A DNA stretch of 64,000 nt from positions 248,001-312,000 of the forward strand of contig NZ_BSPC01000005.1 of the NCBI RefSeq assembly GCF_030160835.1. The letters run 5' to 3'. Every line of letters starts with the position of its first letter. The first letter of the stretch is position 1. A model generated the notes under the pieces. It saw nothing but the letters and a program-made list of their open reading frames with translations, ran no database searches and was not told where the DNA came from. This document shows, piece by piece, positions 35,361-44,114 of the stretch. A program made the translations under genes and the position numbers. This DNA comes from Labrys miyagiensis (GTDB taxonomy: Bacteria > Pseudomonadota > Alphaproteobacteria > Rhizobiales > Labraceae).

Positions 35361-35384
35361 TTGGACTTGGAACATTTTGTGTGG
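35361..35384. promoter_or_regulatory. Operator-like motif upstream of the DeoR gene
   Basis: TTGGACTTGGAACATTT followed by TGTGTGG repeats the motif found at 29386-29409. It lies 45 bp before the regulator start, so autoregulation is likely if the motif is its operator. Confidence 0.5.
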
Positions 35385-35421
35385 TTTTTCAAGTGGGGTG
35401 CGGCACGGGAGGCCTTAGATT

Positions 35422-35507
35422 CCCGGGTGCGCGGACGTCTCGTCCGCATCTTGGAGGCAGTGCGTTTACAGATAGGAAGATGCGGACGAGACGTCCGCCC
35501 ACCCAGG
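35422..35507. repeat. REP/BIME pair, variable-hairpin family, copy 7
   Basis: Unit one reads CCCGGGTGCGCGGACGTCTC then GTCCGCATCTTGGAGGC; unit two is its inverse (GAAGATGCGGACGAGACGTC then CGCCCACCCAGG). It ends 2 bp before the hemH stop. The flank GGGTGCGC is a variant of GGGAGCGC, and its pairing partner changed to GCCCACCC alongside it. Confidence 0.8.
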
Positions 35508-35509
35508 CA

Positions 35510-36559
35510 CTACACCCAGCCCGCCAGCTCCCGCGTCACCACATGCTCGAGCACGCGCTGGCCCTCGGGGCTGTCGTTCAGGCAGGGCAGATAGGCGAAC
35601 TTCTCGCCGCCATTGTGCTGGAAGACCTCGCGGTTCTCTTCGCCCAGTTCCTCCAGCGTCTCCAGGCAGTCGGCCACGAAGCCAGGCGCGACGATGGCGA
35701 GGCGCTTGGTGCCTGCCTTGGCGAGGGCCTCCACCGTCCCGTCCGTATAGGGCTTCAGCCACTCCTCCTTGCCGAAGCGGGATTGGAAGGTGATCTTGAA
35801 ACGGCTTTCGTCGAGGCCGAGCGCCTGGCCCAGCAGCCGGCCCGTCTTCATGGCAAAGCAGTAATAGGGATCGCCCTGAATGAGATAGGTCTTGGGCACG
35901 CCGTGGAAGGAGGCGAGCAGCACCTCCGGCTCGAAATCGAGCCCGGCGAGATGCCGGCGCACGGAGCTTGCCAGTGCCTCGATATAGACGGGATCGTCAT
36001 GCCATTGCGGCGCCACGCGCAGCGCAGGCTGCCAGCGCAGGGTCATCAGATGCTCGAAAGCCTTGTCGCAGACCGTCGCCGTGGTGGCGGCGGCATATTG
36101 GGGATAGAGCGGCACGAGCAGGATGCGGTCGCAGCCCCTGGCGCGCAGGCCGTCGAGACGCTCGGCGATGCTGGGCTTGCCATAGCGCATGGCGAAATCG
36201 ACGATGAGGCGCGGATCGCGCGCCGCCATCGCCTCGGCCAGCTTCTCGGTCTGGCGCTGCGTGATCACCAGCAAGGGCGACGCGTTGGCTTGCTTGTCCC
36301 AGATCGAGGCATATTTCGCGCCGCTCTTGCCCGGCCGCGTGGTCAGGATGATGCCGTTGAGCAGCGGCCACCACAGGAGGCGCGGCACTTCGATCACGCG
36401 GCGGTCGGACAGGAATTCCTTGAGATAACGGCGCATCGGCCAATAGGTCGGCGCATCGGGCGTGCCGAGATTGACCAGCAGCACGCCGATCCTGCCGCTC
36501 GCCTGACGGGGGTGGTCGGAGGGCACCGGAAGGAGGCTGGCGATGGGGGAGGAGGACAT
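35510..36559 (-). CDS. hemH: Ferrochelatase
   Basis: Ferrochelatase inserts Fe(II) into protoporphyrin IX in the last step of haem synthesis. The 349-aa protein shows GVLLVNLGTPDAPTYWPMRRYLKEFLSD (about residues 24-51), the metal-site histidine in LLASFHGVPKTYLIQGDPY (near 216), and SRFGKEEWLKPYTD near 277 with the second conserved Glu region (LEELGEENREVF). It is monocistronic on the minus strand. Confidence 0.95.
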   Translation of the reverse strand: MSSSPIASLLPVPSDHPRQASGRIGVLLVNLGTPDAPTYWPMRRYLKEFLSDRRVIEVPRLLWWPLLNGIILTTRPGKSGAKYASIWDKQANASPLLVITQRQTEKLAEAMAARDPRLIVDFAMRYGKPSIAERLDGLRARGCDRILLVPLYPQYAAATTATVCDKAFEHLMTLRWQPALRVAPQWHDDPVYIEALASSVRRHLAGLDFEPEVLLASFHGVPKTYLIQGDPYYCFAMKTGRLLGQALGLDESRFKITFQSRFGKEEWLKPYTDGTVEALAKAGTKRLAIVAPGFVADCLETLEELGEENREVFQHNGGEKFAYLPCLNDSPEGQRVLEHVVTRELAGWV

Positions 36560-36617
36560 GCGGTTCCCTTTCGCCGCCTTTCAACAGGGAGCGGGCCCGG
36601 CTTGCAACAGAATTATT

Positions 36618-36770
36618 CCCTGGGAGCGCAGGCTTCCAGCCTGCATCTGCGAAGCGGCACGCTTACAGGGGAGGAGAAGGCTGACGGGGCTTCCTGGGAC
36701 CGCAGGCGTCTCGCCTGCACCTTGAACCGCATCGTTTCCAAGAGCAGGCGAGACGCCTGCGATCCCAGGG
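36618..36770. repeat. REP cluster, variable-hairpin family, copy 8 (three units)
   Basis: Unit 1 has hairpin GCAGGCTTCCAGCCTGC, unit 2 has GCAGGCGTCTCGCCTGC with tail ACCTTGAACCG, and unit 3 is the inverse of unit 2 (CGTTTCCAAGAGCAGGCG...). All carry the CCTGGGA(G/C)CGC flank. The cluster fills most of the 297-bp gap between hemH and the GNAT gene; no other feature is seen there. Confidence 0.85.
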
Positions 36771-36856
36771 AGTTCGCGTTCCCAGGCCGATCAAATCCCG
36801 GTGGCCTCCCTGCAAAGGACTTGCAGGATCGACCTCCTCCCGCTTATTCTTTCCCC

Positions 36857-37366
36857 ATGAGCATCGACGCCATAGAGATCCGTCTGGCTCGGCCGGACGA
36901 CGCCCATGCCATCGCGGATGTGCATGATGCGGCTTGGCGCAACGCCTATCGCGGTGTCATCCCCGGACGTGAGCTGGAGCGGCTGGTGGAGCGGCGCGGC
37001 GCCAAATGGTGGCGCTACGCCATCGACCGCAAGACCCGCATCGTCGTGATGTCCTTCGGCGGCGTGATCGCCGGCTACGCGACCTATGGGCGCAATCGTG
37101 CCGCGAGCCTGCCCTATCAGGGCGAGATTTTCGAACTCTATCTGCGCCCGGAATATCAGGGCGTCGGCCTGGGCAAGCGCCTGTTCAACGCCGTGCGCCG
37201 CGACCTCAGCGGCCACGACGTCAAGGGCATGGTGATCTGGGCGCTGGCGGACAACCAGCGGGCCTGCGACTTCTACCAGCGCCTCGGCGGCGTGAAGGTG
37301 GACGCCATGGTCGAGCGCTTCGGCGACAGCAAGCTGCAGAAGGTCGCCTTCGGCTGGGCGGCTTAA
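36857..37366 (+). CDS. GNAT-family N-acetyltransferase
   Basis: The 169-aa protein has the GNAT fold: IRLARPDDAHAIADVHDAAWRNAYRGVIP at the N-terminus and the acetyl-CoA motif ELYLRPEYQGVGLGKRLFNAVRRDL (about residues 94-118), then NQRACDFYQRLGGV. The acceptor is unknown. It is monocistronic; a REP unit starts 1 bp after its stop. Confidence 0.88.
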   Translation: MSIDAIEIRLARPDDAHAIADVHDAAWRNAYRGVIPGRELERLVERRGAKWWRYAIDRKTRIVVMSFGGVIAGYATYGRNRAASLPYQGEIFELYLRPEYQGVGLGKRLFNAVRRDLSGHDVKGMVIWALADNQRACDFYQRLGGVKVDAMVERFGDSKLQKVAFGWAA

Positions 37367-37367
37367 G

Positions 37368-37448
37368 CCTGGGATCGCGGGCATCCTTGCCTGCCCTTCT
37401 CATCCAACAAACGTTTCGCTTCCAAGAGCAGGCAAGGATGCCTGCGAT
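37368..37448. repeat. REP/BIME pair, variable-hairpin family, copy 9
   Basis: Unit one CCTGGGATCGCGGGCATCCT with inner TTGCCTGCCC; unit two GCTTCCAAGAGCAGGCAAGG with ATGCCTGCGAT, forming a long inverted pair. It sits between two convergent stops, with 1 bp and 3 bp spacers. Confidence 0.8.
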
Positions 37449-37451
37449 TGT

Positions 37452-38045
37452 CTACGTCCTGTCCCATACCTCGAAATAGCCAAGATCCGGCTCGTTGTAG
37501 CGCCGGGCATAGGCACGCCGGGCGAGGCGCCAGCGCAGGGCATGCAGCAGGGTGGCGATGGTGCAGGTGAGCAGGATCGCGACAGGAAGGACGAAGAGCG
37601 CGGTCAGCAGCACGGCGGAGACTAGGCTCGCCGGGGCTGTCAGCAGCAGCACGGCCGTCATCGCTGCAAAGCAGGCGAGCACGAACAGCAGTTGCAGACC
37701 GCTGAGCGAGAAAGGCCGCTCGGGCTCCTCGAGGGGATCGGCGGAAGGCTGACGGACCAGGTTCAGGCGGTGACGCCGCAGGGCGACGAGGCCGCCGCCA
37801 ACGGCAAGCGTCGCGAGCAGGGCGAGGACGGTACGCCGGATCTCGGCGCTGCCAAGATCGACCGGCGCGCGCCAGATCACCACGAACATCAGCAGCCCCG
37901 CCAGCCCGCTCAGGATGAGCCAGTAGCCCGGCGCCTTGAGGCGATAGGTGTTGTCGGGCACGAAGTGTTCATCCGGATGCACGGGATGGAGCTGGGCGTG
38001 GCGTTCCCAGGCTTTGGCAAGGATATCATCCGGCTCGGGCGACAT
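37452..38045 (-). CDS. Hypothetical membrane protein, 197 aa
   Basis: The protein has four hydrophobic segments (about residues 40-58, 70-88, 115-133 and 140-162), a soluble N-terminus with several histidines (HAQLHPVHPDEHF) and a basic C-terminal tail. I recognise no family. It converges with the GNAT gene. Confidence 0.7.
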   Translation of the reverse strand: MSPEPDDILAKAWERHAQLHPVHPDEHFVPDNTYRLKAPGYWLILSGLAGLLMFVVIWRAPVDLGSAEIRRTVLALLATLAVGGGLVALRRHRLNLVRQPSADPLEEPERPFSLSGLQLLFVLACFAAMTAVLLLTAPASLVSAVLLTALFVLPVAILLTCTIATLLHALRWRLARRAYARRYNEPDLGYFEVWDRT

Positions 38046-38501
38046 GGTGCAGGGCTACAATATCGGGCAAGCGACTGCAATTGCCGGGCGGGGGAAAGAC
38101 CTCGCGCCTGGCACCGTCGGCTTCCCTAATCGTTCTTGGTCCACAGAATCTGGCCGCTGAGATAGCGGTTCGTCGGCTATCAGGCTGCGATCGGCGCCGA
38201 AGCAGTAGCTGCGCTTGCCGTGGCCAGCTTTGATCATCTGTAATCTTCGCCAGAATGCTCGGAAATCGTGATCTCTTCGCTATGACAGAAGGATCAAGGA
38301 AGTAATATCTTTTCGTATTCTGTTCTAGTTACAAATGTAAGCGAAATTTTTCTACTGAGAATCAAGATACTGTTTTTTGATATTCAGTTTTTAACAATTC
38401 TAATTCTAATCTAAATTGTTTGACTTTCCCAAGATCTCGCGCTTACACAGCTCCCGTCCTGCCGGTGAGCGACCGGCAGCCCGATTCCGATAGAGGTCCA
38501 G
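38046..38501. other. A+T-rich leader of the Fe(III) transporter operon
   Basis: From 38230 to 38430 the sequence is far more A+T-rich than its surroundings. It holds ACAATTCTAATTCTAATCTAAATTGT (split: ACAATTCTAATT at 38392, CTAATCTAAATTGT to 38419), which has inverted ends and TTCTAA/TCTAAA half-sites reminiscent of Irr boxes, plus runs suited to a promoter. No gene is supported. Confidence 0.5.
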
Positions 38502-39527
38502 ATGAGAGCTTTCCTGCCGCATCGCCGCGCCGTCCTTGCCGGCGCCGCCGCGCTGGCCGCGACCCTGTTCGCCACCCCCCTTGCTGCCCAGGCCCAGAAT
38601 GCCGGCATCACCGTCTACAATGCGCAGCATGAGGACCTGACCCAGGCCTGGGCCGATGCCTTCACCAAGGAGACCGGCATCAAGGTCACCCTGCGCAATG
38701 GCAGCGACACCGAGCTCGGCAACCAGCTCGTGCAGGAAGGCGCCAATTCGCCGGCCGATGTGTTCCTGACCGAGAACTCCCCGGCCATGGTGCTGGTCGA
38801 CAATGCCAAGCTGTTCGCCCCGCTGCCGGCCGATACGCTGGCGCAGGTGCCCGCGAATCTTCGCCCGGCGCATGGCCGCTGGACCGGCATCGCCGCCCGT
38901 TCCACCGTCTTCGCTTACAACAAGACCAAGCTGACTGAGGACAAACTGCCCAAATCGCTGCTCGACCTTGCCGATCCGGCCTGGAAGGGCCGCTGGGCGG
39001 CATCCCCCTCCGGGGCCGATTTCCAGGCCATCGTCAGCGCGCTGCTCACCCTCAAGGGCGAGGCTGCCACGGCCGACTGGCTGAAGGCGATGAAGGCGAA
39101 TGCCAAGTTCTACAAGGGCAACAGCACCGCGATGAAGGCCGTCAATGCCGGTCAGATCCAGGGCGCGGTGATCTACCATTATTACTGGTTCGGCGATCAG
39201 GCCAAGACTGGCGAGAACAGCAAGAACGTCGCGCTGCACTATTTCCGCAACCAGGATCCGGGCGCCTTCGTCAGTGTCTCCGGCGGTGGCGTGCTGGCCT
39301 CCAGCAAGCATCAGGCTGAGGCGCAGGCCTTCGTGAAGTGGATCACCGGCAAGGGCGGCCAGGAGATCCTGAAGACAGGCACCTCCTATGAATATGCGGT
39401 GGGCGAGGGCGCCCAATCCAACCCGAAGCTGGTGCCGCTGGCCGACCTTCAGGCTCCCAAGATCGAGCCGGCGGATCTCAACAGCCAGAAGGTCACCGAG
39501 CTGATGACGGCTGCGGGACTGCTGTAA
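38502..39527 (+). CDS. fbpA: Fe(III) ABC transporter, periplasmic substrate-binding protein
   Basis: The 341-aa protein starts with a signal that has a twin-arginine-like [11 protein letters not shown] (residues 8-18) and cleavage near AQA (31). It belongs to the iron-binding FbpA/AfuA group: [19 protein letters not shown] at the N-terminus and the adjacent iron-ligand tyrosines in [11 protein letters not shown] (near residue 226). It captures ferric iron in the periplasm for the permease and ATPase encoded next. A GAGG Shine-Dalgarno precedes the ATG. The A+T-rich leader suggests iron-regulated expression. Confidence 0.88.
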   Translation: MRAFLPHRRAVLAGAAALAATLFATPLAAQAQNAGITVYNAQHEDLTQAWADAFTKETGIKVTLRNGSDTELGNQLVQEGANSPADVFLTENSPAMVLVDNAKLFAPLPADTLAQVPANLRPAHGRWTGIAARSTVFAYNKTKLTEDKLPKSLLDLADPAWKGRWAASPSGADFQAIVSALLTLKGEAATADWLKAMKANAKFYKGNSTAMKAVNAGQIQGAVIYHYYWFGDQAKTGENSKNVALHYFRNQDPGAFVSVSGGGVLASSKHQAEAQAFVKWITGKGGQEILKTGTSYEYAVGEGAQSNPKLVPLADLQAPKIEPADLNSQKVTELMTAAGLL

Positions 39528-39535
39528 GGGGATTC

Positions 39536-39566
39536 GTGGGACCGGCTTCCAGCCTGTGATCCCAGG
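39536..39566. repeat. Single REP unit, variable-hairpin family, copy 10
   Basis: GTGGGACCGGCTTCCAGCCTG followed by TGATCCCAGG is a shortened unit: the outer GGGA pairs with TCCC. It begins 8 bp after the fbpA stop and lies inside the operon, where it could weaken read-through to the permease gene. Confidence 0.65.
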
Positions 39567-39648
39567 TTTTGGTTGCGTATCCCTGCCCATCTGCGAAATA
39601 TCCTGCCTCCGGGGTACACTCGGAGGCCTTCGAGTTTCAGGACGTCCG

Positions 39649-41229
39649 GTGTCTCTTCTTTCAAGTCAGCGTTTCCAGGCCGATCTCTTCAGGCTTGTAC
39701 CCATCTCCCGCTTCAGCGGGCGGGATGCGGTTGCTGGCGCCGCCGTGCTCGTCTCGCTCTTCGCCCTGCTGCCCCTCGGCTTCGTGATCTGGATCACGGT
39801 CCAGATCGGCTGGCAGACCGCCTCGGCGCTGGTGTTCCGGTCGCGCGTGGGGGAACTGTTGGTCAACACGCTCCTGTTGGAGGCCTGCACCATCCCGATC
39901 GCCATTGCCCTCGCCGTGACGCTCGCCTGGCTCACGGAGCGTAGCGACCTCAGGGGTGCGCGGATCTGGTCCTGGCTGGCGGTGGCGCCGCTCGGTGTGC
40001 CGGCCTTCGTGCATTCCTATGCCTGGGTGAGCGTGGTGCCCAGCATGGGCGGGCTATGGGCTGGCGTGCTGATCTCGGTGCTCGCCTATTTCCCCTTCCT
40101 CTATCTGCCCGTCTCGGCGCAGCTGCGCCGGCTCGACCCGGCGCTGGAGGATGTGGCGGCCTCTCTCGGCCTCTCGCCGTTGCGCGTGTTCTTCCGCGTG
40201 GTGCTGCCGCAGCTGCGCCTGGCGATTCTCGGCGGCGCGCTGCTGGTCGGCCTGCATCTGCTGGCCGAATATGGCCTCTACGCCATGATCCAGTTCGACA
40301 CCTTCTCCACCGCCATCGTCGACCAGTTCCAGTCGTCCTATAACGGCCCGGCCGCCAATATGCTCGGGGGCGTGCTGGTGGTGGCCTGCCTGTTTCTGCT
40401 CGGGCTGGAGGCGCTGTTGCGCGGGGGCGAGCGCTATGCTCGCGTCGGCTCCGGGGCAGCGCGGCCGGCGACGCGCATTCGGCTCGGGCGCACCACGCCG
40501 CTGTGGTTGCTGGTGCCATCGGCGACCGCGGCGCTGTCGCTCGGCGTGCCGCTGGCGACGCTGGGGCGCTGGCTTGCCGTTGGCGGCGCCGAGGTCTGGC
40601 CGCTCGATACCATCGCCGGCGCCCTCGGCCAGACGCTCGGCTTCGCTCTGCTCGGCGCGGTGCTGACCTCGCTCCTCGCCTTTCCCATGGCCTGGCTTTC
40701 GGTACGCGCGCCTGGGCGGCTGCAGAGGCTGCTGGAGGCCTGCCATTATTATGTCGGCTCGCTGCCCGGCGTCGTGGTGGCGCTGGCGCTGGTGACGATC
40801 ACCGTGCGCGTCGCCCTGCCGCTCTACCAGACCATGGCGACCTTGCTCGCCGCCTATGCCCTGATGTTCCTGCCGCGTGCCTTGGTCGGCCTGCGCGCCA
40901 GCATCGCCCAGGCGCCGGTGGAGCTGGAACGCGCCGCCATGGCGCTCGGGCGCACGCCCTTCAAGGCGATCTGGCAGATCACCCTGCGGCTCTCGGCGCC
41001 GGGCGTCGCCGCCAGCATGGCGCTGGTGGCGCTCGGCATCACCACCGAACTCACGGCGACGTTGATGCTGGCGCCGAGCGGCACGGTGACGCTCTCCACC
41101 CGCTTCTGGTCCGCCACCAACGATATCGACTATGCCCGCGCGGCGCCCTATGCCTTGATGATGGTGCTGCTGGCCCTGCCGCTCACCTTGTTGCTTCATT
41201 TCCAATCCAGGCGCTCGATCGGCCAATGA
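39649..41229 (+). CDS. fbpB: Fe(III) ABC transporter, permease
   Basis: The 526-aa protein is a fused double permease with about 12 membrane helices and two copies of the binding-protein-dependent transport EAA loop ([22 protein letters not shown] near residue 170; [20 protein letters not shown] near 430). I prefer a GTG start with CAGGA seven bases upstream; the frame is open further upstream but that part is not membrane-like. The stop overlaps the ATPase start (ATGA). Confidence 0.87.
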   Translation: MSLLSSQRFQADLFRLVPISRFSGRDAVAGAAVLVSLFALLPLGFVIWITVQIGWQTASALVFRSRVGELLVNTLLLEACTIPIAIALAVTLAWLTERSDLRGARIWSWLAVAPLGVPAFVHSYAWVSVVPSMGGLWAGVLISVLAYFPFLYLPVSAQLRRLDPALEDVAASLGLSPLRVFFRVVLPQLRLAILGGALLVGLHLLAEYGLYAMIQFDTFSTAIVDQFQSSYNGPAANMLGGVLVVACLFLLGLEALLRGGERYARVGSGAARPATRIRLGRTTPLWLLVPSATAALSLGVPLATLGRWLAVGGAEVWPLDTIAGALGQTLGFALLGAVLTSLLAFPMAWLSVRAPGRLQRLLEACHYYVGSLPGVVVALALVTITVRVALPLYQTMATLLAAYALMFLPRALVGLRASIAQAPVELERAAMALGRTPFKAIWQITLRLSAPGVAASMALVALGITTELTATLMLAPSGTVTLSTRFWSATNDIDYARAAPYALMMVLLALPLTLLLHFQSRRSIGQ

Positions 41230-42269
41230 CGTTCCTCACCATAGAAGGGGCCAGCAAACGCTATGGCGCCGTGGCCGCGCTCGATGATGTCAGCCTCGCG
41301 GTACCAGCCGGCAGCCGTACCGCGATCGTCGGCGCCTCGGGCTCGGGCAAGACCACGCTGCTGCGCCTCATCGCCGGTTTCGAGGCCCCTGATGCCGGCC
41401 GCCTGACGCTCGACGGCGCGGTGCTGGCCGACGGGCCGGCCATCGTGCCAGCTCACCGGCGCGGCATCGGCTTCGTCACCCAAGACGGCGCGCTCTTTCC
41501 TCACCTCACCATCGCCCAGAATATCGGCTTCGGCCTGGAGCGCGGCCTCGCCGACCGTGCGGTCCGTATCGAGGCGCTGATGCGCACCGTCGATCTCGAT
41601 CCCGCCATGCTGGAACGCCGGCCGCACCAGCTTTCCGGCGGCCAGCAGCAGCGCGTGGCGCTTGCCCGGGCCCTGGCGAGGCAGCCCCGGCTCATGCTGC
41701 TGGACGAACCCTTCTCCGCCCTCGATACCGGCCTGCGCGAAGCAACGCGCAAGGCCGTCGCCGCCATGCTGGAGGCGGCCGGAGTCACCACCATTCTCGT
41801 CACCCATGACCAGACGGAGGCGCTCTCCTTCGCCCACCAGGTCGCGGTGCTGAGCGAGGGCCGGTTGGCGCAGGCTGGCGCGCCGCACGAGCTCTACCGC
41901 CGGCCGCATGACCGCAGGACGGCGCTGTTCCTGGGCGAGGCCGTGCTGATGAAGGGCCAGGCCGGGGTCGGCTGGGTCGATTGCGCGCTCGGCCGCCTGC
42001 CGGCGGGCACGCATGGCCATCGCGGCGAGGTCGAGATCATGCTGCGGCCCGAGCAGATCCGCTTCACGCCGGTCGAGGAGGGCGCCGAGCAGGGGTGCCT
42101 CGCCCGTGTCGTGGAGGTGGAGTTCGGGGGGGCGCTGCGTGCCGTGACGGTAGCGCTGATCTCGAACGGCATGAAGCTGCGCATCACCGGCACCGGGTTG
42201 GAGCTGCCGCCGACCGGCGCGCGCGTCCGGCTCAATGTCGCCGGCCCTGCCCATGTCTTCGACGCCTGA
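41226..42269 (+). CDS. fbpC: Fe(III) ABC transporter, ATP-binding protein
   Basis: The 347-aa ATPase has Walker [10 protein letters not shown] (residues 36-44), Q-loop [16 protein letters not shown] signature [15 protein letters not shown], Walker [13 protein letters not shown], and the H-loop [10 protein letters not shown]. The C-terminal ~100 residues form an OB/TOBE regulatory domain as in FbpC. It drives ferric iron import with the two preceding gene products. Confidence 0.9.
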   Translation: MTFLTIEGASKRYGAVAALDDVSLAVPAGSRTAIVGASGSGKTTLLRLIAGFEAPDAGRLTLDGAVLADGPAIVPAHRRGIGFVTQDGALFPHLTIAQNIGFGLERGLADRAVRIEALMRTVDLDPAMLERRPHQLSGGQQQRVALARALARQPRLMLLDEPFSALDTGLREATRKAVAAMLEAAGVTTILVTHDQTEALSFAHQVAVLSEGRLAQAGAPHELYRRPHDRRTALFLGEAVLMKGQAGVGWVDCALGRLPAGTHGHRGEVEIMLRPEQIRFTPVEEGAEQGCLARVVEVEFGGALRAVTVALISNGMKLRITGTGLELPPTGARVRLNVAGPAHVFDA

Positions 42270-42385
42270 GAACGATTTTCCCGTCATCTTCGGGTTGAAA
42301 CGAGCCCGATTCCCGCATAAGGCTGCATCCCCACGGGGGTTTGGTGCATCCTGCGCCAAAACCGGCCCTACAGGATGTGATGCCG

Positions 42386-42922
42386 ATGCGTATCGATGCC
42401 GTTTCGACGGGACGCAACCCACCGCATGAAGTGAATGTCATTGTCGAAGTGCCGGTCGGCGGCGAGCCCATCAAATATGAGATGGACAAGGAGTCCGGTG
42501 CGCTCGTGGTCGATCGCTTCCTCTATACCCCGATGCGCTATCCCGGCAATTACGGCTTCGTTCCCCACACTCTGTCCGACGATGGCGACCCCATCGACGT
42601 GCTGATCGCCAACCAGCGCGGCATCATCCCCGGTGCGGTGATCGCCGTGCGCCCGGTCGGCGTGCTCAAGATGAGCGACGAATCCGGCGGCGACGAGAAG
42701 ATCATCGCCGTTCCCGTGCCGCGTCTCACCCGCCGCTACGAGAAGGTGCACAACTACACCGATCTGCCCGAAATCACGATCAAGCAGATCGAGCACTTCT
42801 TCGAGCACTACAAGGACCTCGAGAAGAACAAGTGGGTGAAGGTTGAGGGCTGGGGCGACGCCAAGGAAGCCGAGAGCATGATCCTCGCGGCTATCGAACG
42901 CTACAAGGCCAACAAGGGCTGA
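42386..42922 (+). CDS. ppa: Inorganic pyrophosphatase
   Basis: Family I soluble pyrophosphatase hydrolyses PPi from biosynthesis. The 178-aa protein shows [38 protein letters not shown], the signature [10 protein letters not shown] (about residues 60-69, metal-binding aspartates) and DEKIIAVP. I use the ATG giving MRIDAVSTG, as in related proteins; CAGGA lies ten bases upstream. Another ATG is two codons earlier. Confidence 0.95.
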   Translation: MRIDAVSTGRNPPHEVNVIVEVPVGGEPIKYEMDKESGALVVDRFLYTPMRYPGNYGFVPHTLSDDGDPIDVLIANQRGIIPGAVIAVRPVGVLKMSDESGGDEKIIAVPVPRLTRRYEKVHNYTDLPEITIKQIEHFFEHYKDLEKNKWVKVEGWGDAKEAESMILAAIERYKANKG

Positions 42923-42965
42923 GCGGGAGGGGCGAGACGGGCAGTTGAAAATAGGGCGCGACGAT

Positions 42966-43007
42966 TGCGCCCCCTCTCCCCGTAAGAACGGGGCGAGGGG
43001 ACTTCAA
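42966..43007. repeat. Short hairpin, CCCCTCTCCCCGT type
   Basis: GCCCCCTCTCCCCGTAAGAA is followed by CGGGGCGAGGGG, giving a strong stem-loop about 45 bp after the ppa stop. It may act as a terminator; it has no clear T-run. Confidence 0.45.
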
Positions 43008-43049
43008 GGGCGCATTCTATCATAGTTGTCTCATCTCGCTCGACCGCTC

Positions 43050-43982
43050 CTACCCCTCGATCGTCCCCAGCCCCACATTCGCGCCGCACATCAGCACGCC
43101 CACGCGTTCGCCCTGCGCCGGACGGTAGGCGCCGCTGATCAGCGCGGCCAGCGCCGTGGCGCCGCCCGGCTCCAGCGCCACGCGCAGATCGGCCCAGGTC
43201 CGCTTCTGGGCTTCCACGATGGCGCTGTCCGGCACGGTGACCGCTTCGGCGACATAGCGGCTGGCGACCTCGTAGACCTTCGGCCCGCAATTGCGGGCGC
43301 CGAGCGAATCGGCGGCGACGCTTTCGACGCCGACATCCACCGGCCCGCCCGCCGCCAGCGCCGCCTTCAGGCATTGCGAGCCTTCGGGCTCCACCGAGAC
43401 GACCTTCATCCGCCCGGCGAACCACGCGGCAATGCCGCTGATCAGCCCGCCGCCGCCGGTGGCGACCAGCACGGTGTCGAGCGCCCCGCCTGCCTGCTCC
43501 TCCCATTCCAGGCCGAGCGTGCCCTGGCCGGCAATGGTCTCCCAGGCGTCGAAGGCATGCACGGAGAGGGCGCCGGTCTGCGCGACATAGCGTTCGCAGG
43601 CCGCCAGCGCATCGGCATAGCGCTCGCCGCCGATATCGAGATCGGCCCCGCGGGCGCGGATGGCGACGATCTTGGCGGGGCTGGAGATTACCGGGACGAA
43701 GATGCGCGCCTTGTGGCCGAGGGCGCGTGCCGCATGGGCGACCGCAATGCCGTGATTGCCGCCGGAAGCCGCTGCCACCCCCGCTGTCGGCACCGGGCGG
43801 GAGAGGAGATTGTTGAAGGCCCCGCGCGGCTTGAAGGAACCGGCATGCTGCATGAACTCGAATTTGAGCTGCAGGGGATGCGCTATGCCAAAGGCGCCGG
43901 CTTCGAGATCAAGGATGGGCGTGCGGCGAATGTAGGGGGCCACGCGCGCATGAGCGGCGCGGATATCGTCGGGAGAGATCAT
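43050..43982 (-). CDS. PLP-dependent threonine/serine dehydratase
   Basis: The 310-aa fold-type-II enzyme has the cofactor lysine in HAGSFKPRGAFNNLL (near residue 51), ASGGNHGIAVAHAARALG (about 93-110), and the glycine-rich phosphate loop TVLVATGGGGLISGIAAW. It deaminates threonine or serine; the related hydroxyectoine dehydratases cannot be excluded. It lacks the C-terminal regulatory domain of biosynthetic IlvA. REP units lie just upstream of its start. Confidence 0.87.
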   Translation of the reverse strand: MISPDDIRAAHARVAPYIRRTPILDLEAGAFGIAHPLQLKFEFMQHAGSFKPRGAFNNLLSRPVPTAGVAAASGGNHGIAVAHAARALGHKARIFVPVISSPAKIVAIRARGADLDIGGERYADALAACERYVAQTGALSVHAFDAWETIAGQGTLGLEWEEQAGGALDTVLVATGGGGLISGIAAWFAGRMKVVSVEPEGSQCLKAALAAGGPVDVGVESVAADSLGARNCGPKVYEVASRYVAEAVTVPDSAIVEAQKRTWADLRVALEPGGATALAALISGAYRPAQGERVGVLMCGANVGLGTIEG

Positions 43983-43991
43983 GGGGGACCA

Positions 43992-44105
43992 CTGGGAGCG
44001 CGGACATCTTGTCCGCTCTTCCTATCCTGTGGGCGTCGCGTTTCCAAGAGGCGGACACCGCCACAACCATCAAGACGGTTGTGGCTGGGATCTCCGCGCT
44101 CCCAG
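43992..44105. repeat. Chimeric REP pair, variable-hairpin family, copy 11
   Basis: The left unit is CTGGGAGCGCGGACATCTTG then TCCGCTCTTCC. The right unit starts CGTTTCCAAGAGGCGGAC, is interrupted by a different hairpin (CCACAACCatcaagacGGTTGTGG, 44061-44084) and ends TCTCCGCGCTCCCAG. It looks like one unit nested in or recombined with another. Unusually it lies directly upstream of a gene start. Confidence 0.8.
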
Positions 44106-44114
44106 CGCGCTCCC

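Noticed and set aside
36618-36770. CRISPR-like array
   Set aside because: The repeats are inverted hairpin units with variable stems, not direct repeats with regular unique spacers, and no cas genes are present.
35198-36856. Long upstream extension in frame with the GNAT gene
   Set aside because: It runs antisense through hemH and through REP units. The GNAT protein is full length from its own ATG at 36857.
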